Shown here: in pieces, positions 6,478-13,516 of the stretch
Numbering within the stretch: the first letter of the stretch is position 1
How the letters are laid out: every line of letters begins with the position of its first letter
Source of the DNA: CAZCWM01 sp964622625
GTDB lineage: Bacteria; Planctomycetota; Phycisphaerae; Phycisphaerales; Phycisphaeraceae
Assembly (NCBI GenBank): GCA_964622625.1
Contig: CAZUUQ010000077.1
Span: 1 to 13,516 of the forward strand
Reading direction: 5' to 3'
DNA length: 13,516 bases
The notes under the pieces: generated by a model
The model's database searches: none
Told to the model about the DNA's origin: nothing
What the model saw: only the letters and a program-made list of their open reading frames with translations
Position numbers and translations under genes: made by a program

Positions 6478-7419
6478 ATGCCCGGGCCGCGGTGCAGGTT
6501 GTCCGCGCCAGGGTTGCTGCTTGCCGCTTTGCTGTGCGGCGGCTGCGTGGCCCCGCGTCAGGCGCAGCCGGTTGCCGCGCCGCCTGTCGACGCCCCGGCG
6601 ATCGCCTACGCGGACCTGGCCGCGGCGTTCAATGCCCGCGTCGCGCAGCTCGACCGCCTCTGGAGCCGCACGCGCGTCGAGGTGCGCTGGGTCGATGCCG
6701 AGGGCAAACGCCGTTTCGATGCCGGCGAGGGCTACCTGATTTACGCATTGCCGTCGCGCGTGGCCCTCAGCGTAGGCAAAGTGGGGCAGACCGGGTTGTG
6801 GGCCGGGGCCGACGAGGAGCGTTACTGGCTCTTGGACGTGCAATCCGATCCGCGTCGGGCCTGGTTCGGACGTCACGAGCGCGTGGGCGTGCGGCCGCCG
6901 GCGGATTTTCCCCTGGCGGTGGCTCCGCACGACCTGCCGCGCCTGCTGGGGGTCGTGCCCCTGCCTGTCGAGCCGGCACGTGAACCCATGATCGCGCATG
7001 ACGCAGGCGTCTACACGCTGCTGCTCGCGGAGCAGCGCACGCGGCTGACGCTGGACGCAGCCACGCTCATGCCGCTGCGGGTGGCCCTGCTCGACAAAGA
7101 CGGCCGCGTGGTCATCGAGTCGCGGTTGGGTTCACCGCAGCCGGTGCGGATTCGTGGTCTGGGCAGCGCCGACTGGCCGCTGATCAGCGGCTGGGTGCGC
7201 GTCACCGTGCCGACGGGCGCGATGGCCGATGCCTCGATGACTGACGAGTCGGAGGCGAACATGACGCTGGAACTGGTCGGCGACGTGCTCGGCGGCGACG
7301 CCCGCGGGCGCATCAATCCCCGGCTCTTCGATTTCGAGCATCTGGCCGATCAGCAGTTTCGCATTGCCCGGCAGCAGCACATTGACCTGGACGCGGGCGC
7401 GGCCATATCCGCGGACTGA
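6478..7419 (+). CDS. Putative lipoprotein with a LolA-like body
   Basis: The 313-aa product starts with a signal peptide: a basic start, then SAPGLLLAALLCGG followed by Cys23, a lipobox of the L-x-G-G-C type that predicts lipid anchoring. A Pro/Ala linker follows, then an all-beta-looking body: RVEVRWVDAEGKRRFDAGEGYLIY (shown in part), SRVALSVGKVGQTGLW, EERYWLLDV, YTLLLAEQRTRLTLDAATLMPLRVALLD and SGWVRVTVP. Alternating hydrophobic strands and the phrase 'variable to residue-level strands describing a lipid-sorting cup' fit the LolA/LppX fold, which binds lipid or lipoprotein acyl chains; this is inference from pattern, not a motif match. An in-frame GTG at 6472 overlaps the previous stop (GTGA) and is an alternative start; ATG 6478 has GGAG 9 bases upstream. 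It converges on ispH with 19 bases between the stops. Confidence 0.85.
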   Translation: MPGPRCRLSAPGLLLAALLCGGCVAPRQAQPVAAPPVDAPAIAYADLAAAFNARVAQLDRLWSRTRVEVRWVDAEGKRRFDAGEGYLIYALPSRVALSVGKVGQTGLWAGADEERYWLLDVQSDPRRAWFGRHERVGVRPPADFPLAVAPHDLPRLLGVVPLPVEPAREPMIAHDAGVYTLLLAEQRTRLTLDAATLMPLRVALLDKDGRVVIESRLGSPQPVRIRGLGSADWPLISGWVRVTVPTGAMADASMTDESEANMTLELVGDVLGGDARGRINPRLFDFEHLADQQFRIARQQHIDLDAGAAISAD

Positions 7420-7424
7420 TGGGA

Positions 7425-7436
7425 ACGCCAAGGCGT
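7425..7436. terminator. Small inverted repeat between convergent stops
   Basis: ACGCC and GGCGT flank two bases (AA) in the 19-base interval between the lipoprotein and ispH stops. The stem is short and has no T-run, so any shared bidirectional terminator here would be weak. Confidence 0.2.
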
Positions 7437-7438
7437 AT

Positions 7439-8386
7439 TCAGCGCGACGTCGCCCCCTCGCGCAGGCGGCGGAGGCTGATCGGCAGCTCGAAGTGCATGT
7501 GCTCATCGACGCCCCGGCCCTCGGCAATCACGCCGCCGTAGCAGGTCTGAAGATTCTCGACGATCTCCTCGACCAGATGCTCGGGCGCTGAGGCCCCGGC
7601 CGTCACCAGCACCGTCTTGACGCCGCGGAACCAGCGGTGGTCGATCTCGCTCACGTCGTCGACCAGATAGGCGTGCGTGCCGCTGTTCTCACTGATCTCG
7701 GTCAGACGCACGGAATTGGAGCTGTTGCGCGAGCCGACGACGAGCACGAGATCGGCTTCGGGGGCCAGGTCGCGCACGGCATGCTGGCGGTTGGTCGTCG
7801 CGTAGCAGATGTCCTCGGTCGGCGGGTTCTTCACGTGCGGAAAGTGCCTGCGGATCGCGTCGATGATGACGTTGGCGTCGTCCATGCTCAGCGTTGTCTG
7901 CGTCAGGTACGCGAGCTTGTCCTTCTCGGTGAAAGGCAGGGCGGCCACATCCTCGGGTGACTCGACGATGGTGATCGACCCGGGCGCCTCGCCGACGGTG
8001 CCGACGACTTCGTCGTGGCCGGCATGCCCCACCAGCAGGATGTGGTAGCCCTGGCGGGCGTAGCGGATCGCCTCCATGTGCACCTTCGTCACCAGCGGGC
8101 AGGTGGCGTCGATCATGGTGCAGCCGCGGGCCCTGGCGGCGTCGCGCACGGCCGGGCTGACGCCGTGGGCGCTGAAGATTATCGTTGAGTCGGCCGGCAC
8201 GTCCTCGATGTGGTCCACGAACACCACGCCGAGTTTCACGAACCGATCGACCACGTGGCGGTTGTGCACGATTTCGTGATAGACATACAGGGGCGTGCCG
8301 ACGATCTTGATCGCCTCCTCGACGCACTGGATGGCCATGTTGACGCCGGCACAGAAACCGCGGGGATTGGCGAGCAGGATGCGCAT
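7439..8386 (-). CDS. ispH: 4-hydroxy-3-methylbut-2-enyl diphosphate reductase (IspH/LytB)
   Basis: IspH is the last enzyme of the non-mevalonate (MEP) pathway. It is a cytoplasmic [4Fe-4S] enzyme that reduces HMBPP to isopentenyl and dimethylallyl diphosphate. The 315-aa protein has the three cluster cysteines in their motifs: NPRGFCAGV (Cys12), DATCPLV (Cys96) and DICYATTNRQ (Cys192). It also has HEIVHN with His41, FSAHGVSP with His74, the VGHAGHDEVVG loop, TQTTLS and VVGSRNSSNS, all diphosphate-binding or catalytic regions. ATG 8386 is chosen over the GTG at 8425: the family begins MRILLANPRG, GAGG lies a few bases upstream, and the GTG overlaps the probable -10 box. It is the last gene of a minus-strand series after a GT9 gene, but probably has its own promoter. 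Nothing is truncated. Confidence 0.97.
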   Translation of the reverse strand: MRILLANPRGFCAGVNMAIQCVEEAIKIVGTPLYVYHEIVHNRHVVDRFVKLGVVFVDHIEDVPADSTIIFSAHGVSPAVRDAARARGCTMIDATCPLVTKVHMEAIRYARQGYHILLVGHAGHDEVVGTVGEAPGSITIVESPEDVAALPFTEKDKLAYLTQTTLSMDDANVIIDAIRRHFPHVKNPPTEDICYATTNRQHAVRDLAPEADLVLVVGSRNSSNSVRLTEISENSGTHAYLVDDVSEIDHRWFRGVKTVLVTAGASAPEHLVEEIVENLQTCYGGVIAEGRGVDEHMHFELPISLRRLREGATSR

Positions 8387-8422
8387 GGGGGCCTCGCATT
8401 GGGGCGGGTTACAGACCGCGGA

Positions 8423-8452
8423 CACTATAGCCGGGGCGCGGGCCTCAGGCCA
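8423..8452 (-). promoter_or_regulatory. Candidate promoter of ispH
   Basis: On the minus strand TATAGT (8428-8423) matches TATAAT at five of six bases. TTGGCC (8452-8447), a partial TTGACA match, lies 18 bases upstream and overlaps the 3' end of the GT9 gene. The predicted mRNA would start near 8416, giving a leader of about 30 bases with GAGG before ATG 8386. This would let ispH be expressed apart from the sulP-GT9 transcript. Confidence 0.45.
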
Positions 8453-9353
8453 AGGGCGACGTCTGGGCCGATGCGTCTTCTGGCCACAGGCCGTCGAGCC
8501 CCGCGGCCGCGACTTCCACGCTCAGCCACGGCATCGCCATCGGCTGCGGGGGCGCCAGCACGCGGACGGCCGGGCCGGCCGGCCGCCAGAGTGCCGGATC
8601 GGTCGGCCCGAAGAAAGCCACTGTCGGCAGGCCCATCTGCGCCGCCAGGTGCGTCGGCCCGGCATCGTTGCCCACGAACGCCCGCGCCCCGGCCAGCACC
8701 GCCCGCAGTGCCGCCAGGTCCGTCAACATCCGCGCGCCGAGGGTCTTGCGCCAATACGAAAGCTGCTGCATCGGCCATCGTTCGGCCTCCGCCTCGCCGA
8801 GGATCACCGTGACCGACAGCCCGCGGTCCCGCGCATGGCCGATCAGCGCCTCAAATCGTTCGGCCGGCCAGCATTTGGCCACGCCGCCGCTGCCGGGATG
8901 CACGACCACCGGCCCGTTCGCCTTGCCGCCGCGACGCGGGTGCGCCGGCGAAAGCGACAGCCCCTGCTGCGCCAACTGCTGTCGATGCCAGTCGCCCACA
9001 TGTCCGCGCCAGTCGGCAGGCGGCCGCGATGACACCATGTGCAGCCGCGCCCGCGGCGCGAGGCGCGCGATATTGGCCGCCCATGCACTGCGCGCCGTCG
9101 CCACGAAGCTGATGACCCGTTCGGCCCGCGCCAGCACCGCGGCCACGCCCGCGGGCGGGTCGTCATCATCCGCGTGGAGCCGATGCCACCCGCCGACTTC
9201 GATGTCCACCGCCTGGACGTCCGGCACCACCGCCGCCGCCAGGGCCGCCATGCGTCCCGGCGCGACCACGCACCGCGGCCGCGGCAACGCGCGCAGCAAC
9301 GGCCACGTCAGCACGAAGTCGCCCAGCGCCGCCTGATGAATCAGCAGGTTCAT
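8445..9353 (-). CDS. Glycosyltransferase family 9 protein (ADP-heptose:LPS heptosyltransferase-like)
   Basis: The 302-aa protein has the GT9 architecture. The N-terminus NLLIHQAALGDFVLTWPLLRAL carries the conserved Gly-Asp pair (11-12). VVHPGSGGVAKCWPAERF at 150-166 is the donor-side segment, and the family hallmark GNDAGPTHLAAQMGLP begins at residue 226, followed by FFGPTDPALWRP. GT9 enzymes usually transfer heptose from an ADP-sugar to the inner core of lipopolysaccharide at the inner face of the membrane. Here the real sugar is unknown, and the protein is shorter than typical WaaC/WaaF (320-350 aa). ATG 9353 starts directly at the first Rossmann strand. It lies 36 bases downstream of sulP on the same strand and 58 bases upstream of ispH. 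Its presence supports a Gram-negative-type outer envelope. Confidence 0.88.
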   Translation of the reverse strand: MNLLIHQAALGDFVLTWPLLRALPRPRCVVAPGRMAALAAAVVPDVQAVDIEVGGWHRLHADDDDPPAGVAAVLARAERVISFVATARSAWAANIARLAPRARLHMVSSRPPADWRGHVGDWHRQQLAQQGLSLSPAHPRRGGKANGPVVVHPGSGGVAKCWPAERFEALIGHARDRGLSVTVILGEAEAERWPMQQLSYWRKTLGARMLTDLAALRAVLAGARAFVGNDAGPTHLAAQMGLPTVAFFGPTDPALWRPAGPAVRVLAPPQPMAMPWLSVEVAAAGLDGLWPEDASAQTSPLA

Positions 9354-9389
9354 GGCCGCTTGTCACCGCCTGCATGCGCGGTGCCGACT

Positions 9390-11183
9390 TCAGATCTCAT
9401 ACGCCCACGCCTCGGTCTCATCGCCCAGGTCCAGGCCGCTGATGTCCAGCGAGTCGGCCGCCAGCTTGCGGGCCCGTTCGATGGCCCGCTTGGCGCTGGT
9501 GAACACGCCGTAGCCGGCTTCGAACACATTGTCACGGCCGATCGCATCCAGCAGGCCGAAACTCTCGAGCAGGTTCATGAGCAACGGCCGCACTCCGCAG
9601 AGAATCACGTGTCCGCCGCGCTGCTGGAGGCGCCGCGTGAAGCGCTCGAGGACCAGCATCACCGTCGCGTCCAGCGAGTGGGTGCGCTTGAGGCGCATGA
9701 TGACGATCTTGGCCCCGCCGGCCTCGATGGCTGCCAGCGTCTCGTCCAGTTCGTCGGCCACAGCGAAAAACAGGTCGCCCTCGATCTGGAGGAAGATGAC
9801 ATTCTGGTCGCCGCGCGACGCCCGGATCGGCCGCTCGACAAACGGCCCGGCACTGGTGCGCACCATCTCCGCGATGTGCAGGTGCGAGGCCCGGTGCAGA
9901 TACAGCGCGAGGTTCAGGAAGATGCCCACAAAGACCGCATACGACAGCGGCACCACCAGCGTGGCCGCGAAGGTGCCGATGCAGACGGCCGTATCGGCGC
10001 GGTTGGTGCGGATCACCCTTCGCAGGTAGCGCCAGTCGATGAGGCTGGCGGCAATCACGAACAGAATCGCCGCCAGGGCCGCCAGGGGTACATATCGCGC
10101 CGCCGGGGCGAACAGCAGGAAGATCACCGCGACGAACAGTCCATTGAAAGCGTTGGAGAAGGTCGTCCGCGCACCGGCGAACTGGTTGAGGGCCGAGCGC
10201 GAAAAGCTGCCGGACCCCGGAATGCACTGGAGAAAGCTGGTCAGAAAGTTGGTCATGCCCTGGCTGAACAATTCGCGATTGGCGCTGATGGAGCGCCCGG
10301 TCTTGACCGCCAGCGACTTGCCGATGGAGTATGCCTCCATCAGCCCCAGAAGACTCAGGGCCGCGGCCCCCGCGAGCAGTGCTTCAAACTGCCGCCACTG
10401 GTCGATGTGCGGGACCGCGAAGCCGGGCAATCCCGCCGGCAGTTCCCCGACCAGCGCCAGCCGCCCGTCGGTCAGCTTCAGCGCATACACCACCGCCGCG
10501 CCGAGCACCATGGCCAGCAGCGGCCCCGGCGCCGCCTCCGAGATGCGCCGCGCGATCAGCACCGCCGCCAGGCTCAACAAGCCGATTGCCACGGCCCACG
10601 GATGGACGTCGCCGAGGCGCGGCAGCAATCGCTGCACAATGCCCAGCAGGGCCGGCAGGTCGTCGGCCGTGCGCTGCACCGTGAGGCCCAGAAAATACTG
10701 CATCTGCCCCGCCGCGATGAGCACGCCCGCCCCGGCCGTGAAGCCCACGATCACGCTCTGGCTCACGTACCGCACCATGTGCCCCAGGCCGCCCACCGCC
10801 AGCCCCAACTGCATCACGCCCTTGAGCAACGTCAGCGAAATCACCAGCGGCACGTACAGCTCGACGTTGCCGGGATCGATCAGCCGCGTGGCGATCGACG
10901 CGGTCAGCAGACTCTGGGTGTTGATCGGCCCGACCGAAAGAAAGGGATTGGAGTTGAACAGAGCCGCGATAATCGACTGGAAGATCACCGTGTACAGCCC
11001 ATACTGCGGCGGCACCTCGGCGATCAGGGCGTAGGCCATCGACTGCGGCACCGCCACCACCGCAACAGTCAGCCCCGCCATCACGTCGCCGCGGAGTTTG
11101 GCCAGGGTGTAACCGCGTGCCGCCTCGACGACCGGATCGAAGGGTCGCGTCAGCAGTGGCCGCAATGTGTTTCGGTCAATCAC
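9390..11183 (-). CDS. SulP family anion transporter with C-terminal STAS domain
   Basis: SulP proteins are inner-membrane carriers for sulfate, bicarbonate or other anions. This 597-aa protein has the family's N-terminal signature, LRGDVMAGLTVAVVAVPQSMAYA, at about residues 30-52, then PPQYGLYTVIFQSIIAALF and LSVGPINTQSLLTA. About 10-12 hydrophobic segments follow, with SISANRELFSQGMTNFLTS and CIPGSGSFSRSALNQFAGART in the second half, both typical of the family. The STAS domain begins near residue 448 (NVIFLQIEGDLFFAVADELD) and includes HSLDATVMLVLERF. The substrate cannot be read from sequence. The start is taken as GTG 11183, giving the usual short cytoplasmic N-terminus; the open frame continues to 11339, but that extension is Arg/Pro-rich and covers the promoter region of the divergent ROK gene. 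No clear ribosome binding site is seen. Confidence 0.9.
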   Translation of the reverse strand: MIDRNTLRPLLTRPFDPVVEAARGYTLAKLRGDVMAGLTVAVVAVPQSMAYALIAEVPPQYGLYTVIFQSIIAALFNSNPFLSVGPINTQSLLTASIATRLIDPGNVELYVPLVISLTLLKGVMQLGLAVGGLGHMVRYVSQSVIVGFTAGAGVLIAAGQMQYFLGLTVQRTADDLPALLGIVQRLLPRLGDVHPWAVAIGLLSLAAVLIARRISEAAPGPLLAMVLGAAVVYALKLTDGRLALVGELPAGLPGFAVPHIDQWRQFEALLAGAAALSLLGLMEAYSIGKSLAVKTGRSISANRELFSQGMTNFLTSFLQCIPGSGSFSRSALNQFAGARTTFSNAFNGLFVAVIFLLFAPAARYVPLAALAAILFVIAASLIDWRYLRRVIRTNRADTAVCIGTFAATLVVPLSYAVFVGIFLNLALYLHRASHLHIAEMVRTSAGPFVERPIRASRGDQNVIFLQIEGDLFFAVADELDETLAAIEAGGAKIVIMRLKRTHSLDATVMLVLERFTRRLQQRGGHVILCGVRPLLMNLLESFGLLDAIGRDNVFEAGYGVFTSAKRAIERARKLAADSLDISGLDLGDETEAWAYEI

Positions 11184-11275
11184 GGTTGGTCCGCGGGCGC
11201 AGGGATACGGGCAGGCATTCGGACGACGACAGGTTAGCGACTTTGCCGGAGGCGCGGGACGGGCGGCGGCGCGAC

Positions 11276-11305
11276 TGGCCATCGTCGGCATCAGCCTGAT
11301 ATTGT
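11276..11305 (+). promoter_or_regulatory. Candidate promoter of the ROK kinase gene
   Basis: TGGCCA (11276-11281) and TATTGT (11300-11305) are 18 bases apart and each matches the housekeeping consensus at four of six bases. Transcription from about 11312 would leave a leader of some 39 bases that includes the strong AAGGAG ribosome binding site. Apart from this, the 167-base divergent interval (11184-11350) shows nothing I can support. Confidence 0.3.
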
Positions 11306-11337
11306 CGGGCACAGCGGCCGCGCGCCAGCGGCCTCGC

Positions 11338-11343
11338 AAGGAG
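11338..11343 (+). promoter_or_regulatory. Strong ribosome binding site of the ROK kinase gene
   Basis: AAGGAG ends 7 bases before ATG 11351, an ideal position. It is the clearest Shine-Dalgarno sequence in the window and fixes the start. Confidence 0.75.
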
Positions 11344-11350
11344 TGGCGGC

Positions 11351-12325
11351 ATGCCGTGGTTTCTCGGACTTGACCTGGGGGGAACGAACATCAAGGCGGG
11401 GCTGTCGGATGAGCGGGGCAATCTGCGATCGCGCTGCGCCCGCCCCACGCCGCGGACGAATTTCGACGCCGTGGCCGCCGCTCTGGGCGATGCCGCTGTT
11501 GAAGCGGTGAAAGCCGCGGGGCTGAATCTGGCCGACGTCGCGGCCGCGGGTGTCGGCACGCCGGGCCTGGTGGACACCGCCGCCGGCGTCGTGCGCGACG
11601 CGCCCAATCTGCCCGGCTTCCAGAATGCGCCTCTCGGCGACGCGCTTGCCCGTCGTCTGGGCTGCCGCGTGCTTGTCGAGAATGACGCGAACGCCGCGGC
11701 CTACGGCGAGTTCTGGGCCGGGGCCGGGCGACGCGGCGCCGGGCGCGGCGAGGCGGTGCGCGACCTGGTCATGCTCACGCTGGGCACGGGTGTAGGCGGC
11801 GGCATTGTCAGCGACGGGCGTGTGCTGCACGGTTGCCGCGGTCTGGCCGCCGAGGTCGGCCACATGATCGTGACTGACGCGGGCCGACCCTGCGCCTGCG
11901 GCCAGCGCGGCTGCCTGGAAGCCTACGCTTCGGCCGGCGCGGTGGCGGCACGGGCTGCTGAAGCGGTGACCGCGGGTCAATCGACAATCCTCAGCAAGCA
12001 CGTGGGCCCGCTCACCGCCGAAGTCGTCTTTGCGGCCGCGCGACAGGGCGACGCCCCGGCGTTGTGCATCGTGCAACAGGCGGCTGACGCCTTGGGCGTG
12101 GCGTGCGTGAATCTCTGCCGCCTGCTGGACCCGCAGATGATCGTTCTCGGCGGCGGCATGGCCGAGGCCGGCGATTTCCTGCTCGATCGGGTGCGTGCCG
12201 CTTACGCCGGCCGCAACTGGTCGCTGGCTGGGGCCACGGCCGTGCGGATCGAGGCTGCCGTTCTGGGCAATGATGCGGGCATGATCGGGGCAGCCGGTAT
12301 CGCCTGTAACGCCTGCGGGACGTGA
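11351..12325 (+). CDS. ROK family sugar kinase, probably glucokinase
   Basis: The 324-aa protein is a typical ROK kinase of glucokinase length, which would phosphorylate glucose with ATP in the cytoplasm at the head of glycolysis. Visible motifs: the phosphate-binding loop GLDLGGTNIKAGL at residues 6-18, GVGTPGLVD near 64, the catalytic region VENDANAAAYGEF with Asp112, LTLGTGVGGGIV at 142-153, and EVGHMIV at 168-174. The ROK zinc site CACGQRGCLEAY at 181-192 supplies Cys181, Cys183 and Cys188 with His171 as the other ligand, all present. There is no N-terminal DNA-binding domain, so it is a kinase and not a NagC/XylR-type repressor. Glucokinase is favoured, but N-acetylglucosamine, mannose or fructose kinases share these motifs. 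It diverges from sulP; the sigma-factor gene begins 168 bases later on the same strand. Confidence 0.9.
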   Translation: MPWFLGLDLGGTNIKAGLSDERGNLRSRCARPTPRTNFDAVAAALGDAAVEAVKAAGLNLADVAAAGVGTPGLVDTAAGVVRDAPNLPGFQNAPLGDALARRLGCRVLVENDANAAAYGEFWAGAGRRGAGRGEAVRDLVMLTLGTGVGGGIVSDGRVLHGCRGLAAEVGHMIVTDAGRPCACGQRGCLEAYASAGAVAARAAEAVTAGQSTILSKHVGPLTAEVVFAAARQGDAPALCIVQQAADALGVACVNLCRLLDPQMIVLGGGMAEAGDFLLDRVRAAYAGRNWSLAGATAVRIEAAVLGNDAGMIGAAGIACNACGT

Positions 12326-12493
12326 ACTTGCCGCCCGATCGGGCCGCGGGGTGGACAACTGTCAAGCGGACGTTGGCAACCGCCGACACAAGCACCAGGA
12401 CGCCGCGGCGCCCCCTGGCCGCGATGGCTGCGCGGGATATCGGAGGCACCGAAAACCCAGGCCGCAAGACCGCCCACGGAAGAAGACGCGTCT
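12326..12493. other. Interval between the ROK and sigma-factor genes
   Basis: These 168 bases hold no gene that I can support. GCCCGATCGGGC at 12333-12344 is a perfect 12-base palindrome eight bases after the ROK stop; it has no T-run, so it is not a convincing terminator. No good promoter pair was found, so the sigma-factor gene may be read from the ROK promoter. Confidence 0.5.
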
Positions 12494-13474
12494 ATGGCAG
12501 TTTCGTCGCTCAAAACCGGATTGGCGCTCTACCTGCGGCAGATCGACGAGGCGCCGCTGCTCAACGCCGACGAGGAGAAGGATCTCTGCTGGCGGATCAT
12601 GCACGACAACTGCCCGCAGGCCCGCGACCGGATGATCCGTTCGAACCTGCGGCTCGTGGTCAACATCGCCAAGCGCTTCGCCAACCGCGGGCTGCCGCTT
12701 CAGGATCTGATCGAGGAAGGCAACGTCGGCCTGCTGCGGGCCGTCGAGGGCTTTGATCCCGAACAGGGGGCGCGTTTTTCGACCTACGCTTCGTGGTGGA
12801 TCAAACAGGCGATCAAGCGGGCATTGATCAATGCCGTGCAGCCGGTGCACATCCCCGCTTACATGGTCGAGCTGATCGCCCGCTGGAAGCGGGTGACGCA
12901 GGAGCTGGAGGCCACCCTCGGCCGCCAACCCAACATCACCGAGCTGGCCCAGGCCATGGAGCTGACGCCCAAGAAGATTCGCATGATCCGCAAGGCCGTC
13001 CGCGCCTTCCAGCGGCCGACCCAGACCAGCGGCGACGGCGATGAACGCCTGGACCTGATGGAGGTGCTCTGCGACCCCCGGGCCACGCCTCCGGATCAGG
13101 ACGTGGCCAACCGTGACGACATGGCCACCATTCAGCGCCTGCTCGACGCCATCGACGACCGCGAGGCCACCATTCTGCGTCTGCGGTTCGGTCTTGAAGG
13201 CGACGAGCCGTTGACGCTCAAGGAGGTCGGCAAGCGCGTCGGCCTGACCCGCGAACGCGTGCGGCAGATCGAGATCGAGGCACTGAGCAAACTCAATCGC
13301 CGCATCCAGAGCCGCAATCCCTTCTCCGACGATCACGACCCTCCGAAGCGGCGCAAAAAGCGTACGTCGGGGCGCAACGGCGCTGCCCGCAACGGGGCAC
13401 GCAGAAAGGCGCCGGCGTCGTCAAGTCAGACGCCGCCTGTCGACAACAAACACAGCGAAGGCGAAGCCGCCTGA
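12494..13474 (+). CDS. RNA polymerase sigma factor, sigma-70 family (RpoD/group 2-like)
   Basis: The 326-aa protein lacks region 1.1, as in group 2 sigma factors. Region 1.2 (GLALYLRQIDEAPLLNADEEKDL) begins near residue 8. Region 2 follows with SNLRLVVNIAKRFANRGLPL, DLIEEGNVGLLRAVEGFDP and FSTYASWWIKQAI near 95-107, the core-binding and -10-recognition part. After HIPAYMVELIARWKRV comes region 3. Region 4 begins near residue 221 with DREATILRLRFGLEGDEPLTLKEVGKRVGLTRERVRQIEIEAL (quoted only as landmarks DREATILRLRFGL and TRERVRQIEIEAL); the helix-turn-helix reads -35 elements. From about residue 275 there is a tail of some 50 residues, first basic (PPKRRKKRTSGRNGAARNGA), then Ser/Pro-rich, ending GEGEAA-like in acidic residues, not part of the usual fold. 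GGAAGAAGA lies 7 bases before ATG 12494. It may be a primary or an alternative factor; sequence alone does not decide. It may be co-transcribed with the ROK gene. Confidence 0.93.
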   Translation: MAVSSLKTGLALYLRQIDEAPLLNADEEKDLCWRIMHDNCPQARDRMIRSNLRLVVNIAKRFANRGLPLQDLIEEGNVGLLRAVEGFDPEQGARFSTYASWWIKQAIKRALINAVQPVHIPAYMVELIARWKRVTQELEATLGRQPNITELAQAMELTPKKIRMIRKAVRAFQRPTQTSGDGDERLDLMEVLCDPRATPPDQDVANRDDMATIQRLLDAIDDREATILRLRFGLEGDEPLTLKEVGKRVGLTRERVRQIEIEALSKLNRRIQSRNPFSDDHDPPKRRKKRTSGRNGAARNGARRKAPASSSQTPPVDNKHSEGEAA

Positions 13475-13516
13475 GCGGCCGCGGTCCACGGGTGTCGGCG
13501 CTGCGCACTATTCGTC
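13475..13516. other. Right edge, no feature seen
   Basis: The last 42 bases after the sigma-factor stop are GC-rich and contain no hairpin with a T-run and no start of a further gene that can be judged. Confidence 0.4.

Noticed and set aside
9039..11237. A 732-codon plus-strand frame
   Set aside because: It is antisense to the GT9 and sulP genes, which have strong family motifs. Its product is rich in His, Arg, Gln and Asp with no recognisable domain, as expected for a shadow frame in GC-rich DNA.
12333..12344. GCCCGATCGGGC as a terminator of the ROK gene
   Set aside because: As a hairpin it has only a four-pair stem with a GATC loop and no following T-run; 12-base GC palindromes are easily found by chance in such DNA.
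12362..13336. A 324-codon minus-strand frame opposite the sigma factor
   Set aside because: It is the shadow of a clear sigma-70 gene; long antisense frames are common at this G+C.
1..13516. CRISPR arrays, tRNA or rRNA genes, insertion sequences, phage genes or defence systems
   Set aside because: I looked for regular spaced repeats, cloverleaf-like segments, transposase or integrase motifs and terminal inverted repeats and saw none; nearly all sequence is taken up by recognisable genes.

Overview
The window is GC-rich bacterial DNA, about 65-70% G+C over most of its length. It holds 11 genes that can be read with confidence, plus one 100-N scaffold gap at 2031-2130, so it looks like a draft or metagenome assembly. 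The mix suggests a Gram-negative-type bacterium of the Planctomycetes/PVC group, possibly Phycisphaerae-like. It has a PEP-CTERM protein and an exosortase-type glycosyltransferase, a GT9 heptosyltransferase-like enzyme, a lipoprotein, the IspH route to isoprenoids, and a short RpoD-like sigma factor. The taxonomic call is inference from gene content and remembered family resemblance; no marker gene settles it.

Left part (1-3587) is a cell-surface or exopolysaccharide neighbourhood. A glycosyltransferase resembling the PEP-CTERM/XrtA-associated sugar transferases runs off the left edge on the minus strand. A second, unrelated glycosyltransferase diverges from it on the plus strand and is cut by the gap. 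Beyond the gap, in clearly AT-richer DNA, lies the 3' part of a PEP-CTERM protein, facing a CpsB/YwqE-type tyrosine phosphatase on the minus strand. Together these fit synthesis of an exopolysaccharide and of surface proteins processed by an exosortase. The exosortase itself is not in the window.

Middle part (3584-8386) is mostly housekeeping. cinA overlaps the phosphatase gene by 4 bases. It diverges from folD across 73 bases in which each gene has a good -10 box only 7-8 bases before its ATG, suggesting leaderless transcripts. folD is followed by an unrecognised 188-aa protein and a LolA-like lipoprotein, probably one transcript, which converges on ispH.

Right part (7439-13474): a minus-strand series reads sulP (anion transporter with STAS domain), a GT9 glycosyltransferase and ispH, with a probable extra promoter before ispH. 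Divergent from sulP are a ROK-family sugar kinase (probably glucokinase) and an RpoD-family sigma factor with an unusual basic C-terminal tail. I saw no rRNA, tRNA, CRISPR, insertion sequence or prophage gene. No gene-free stretch exceeds 300 bases; the longest known one is the 167-168 bases on either side of the ROK gene.
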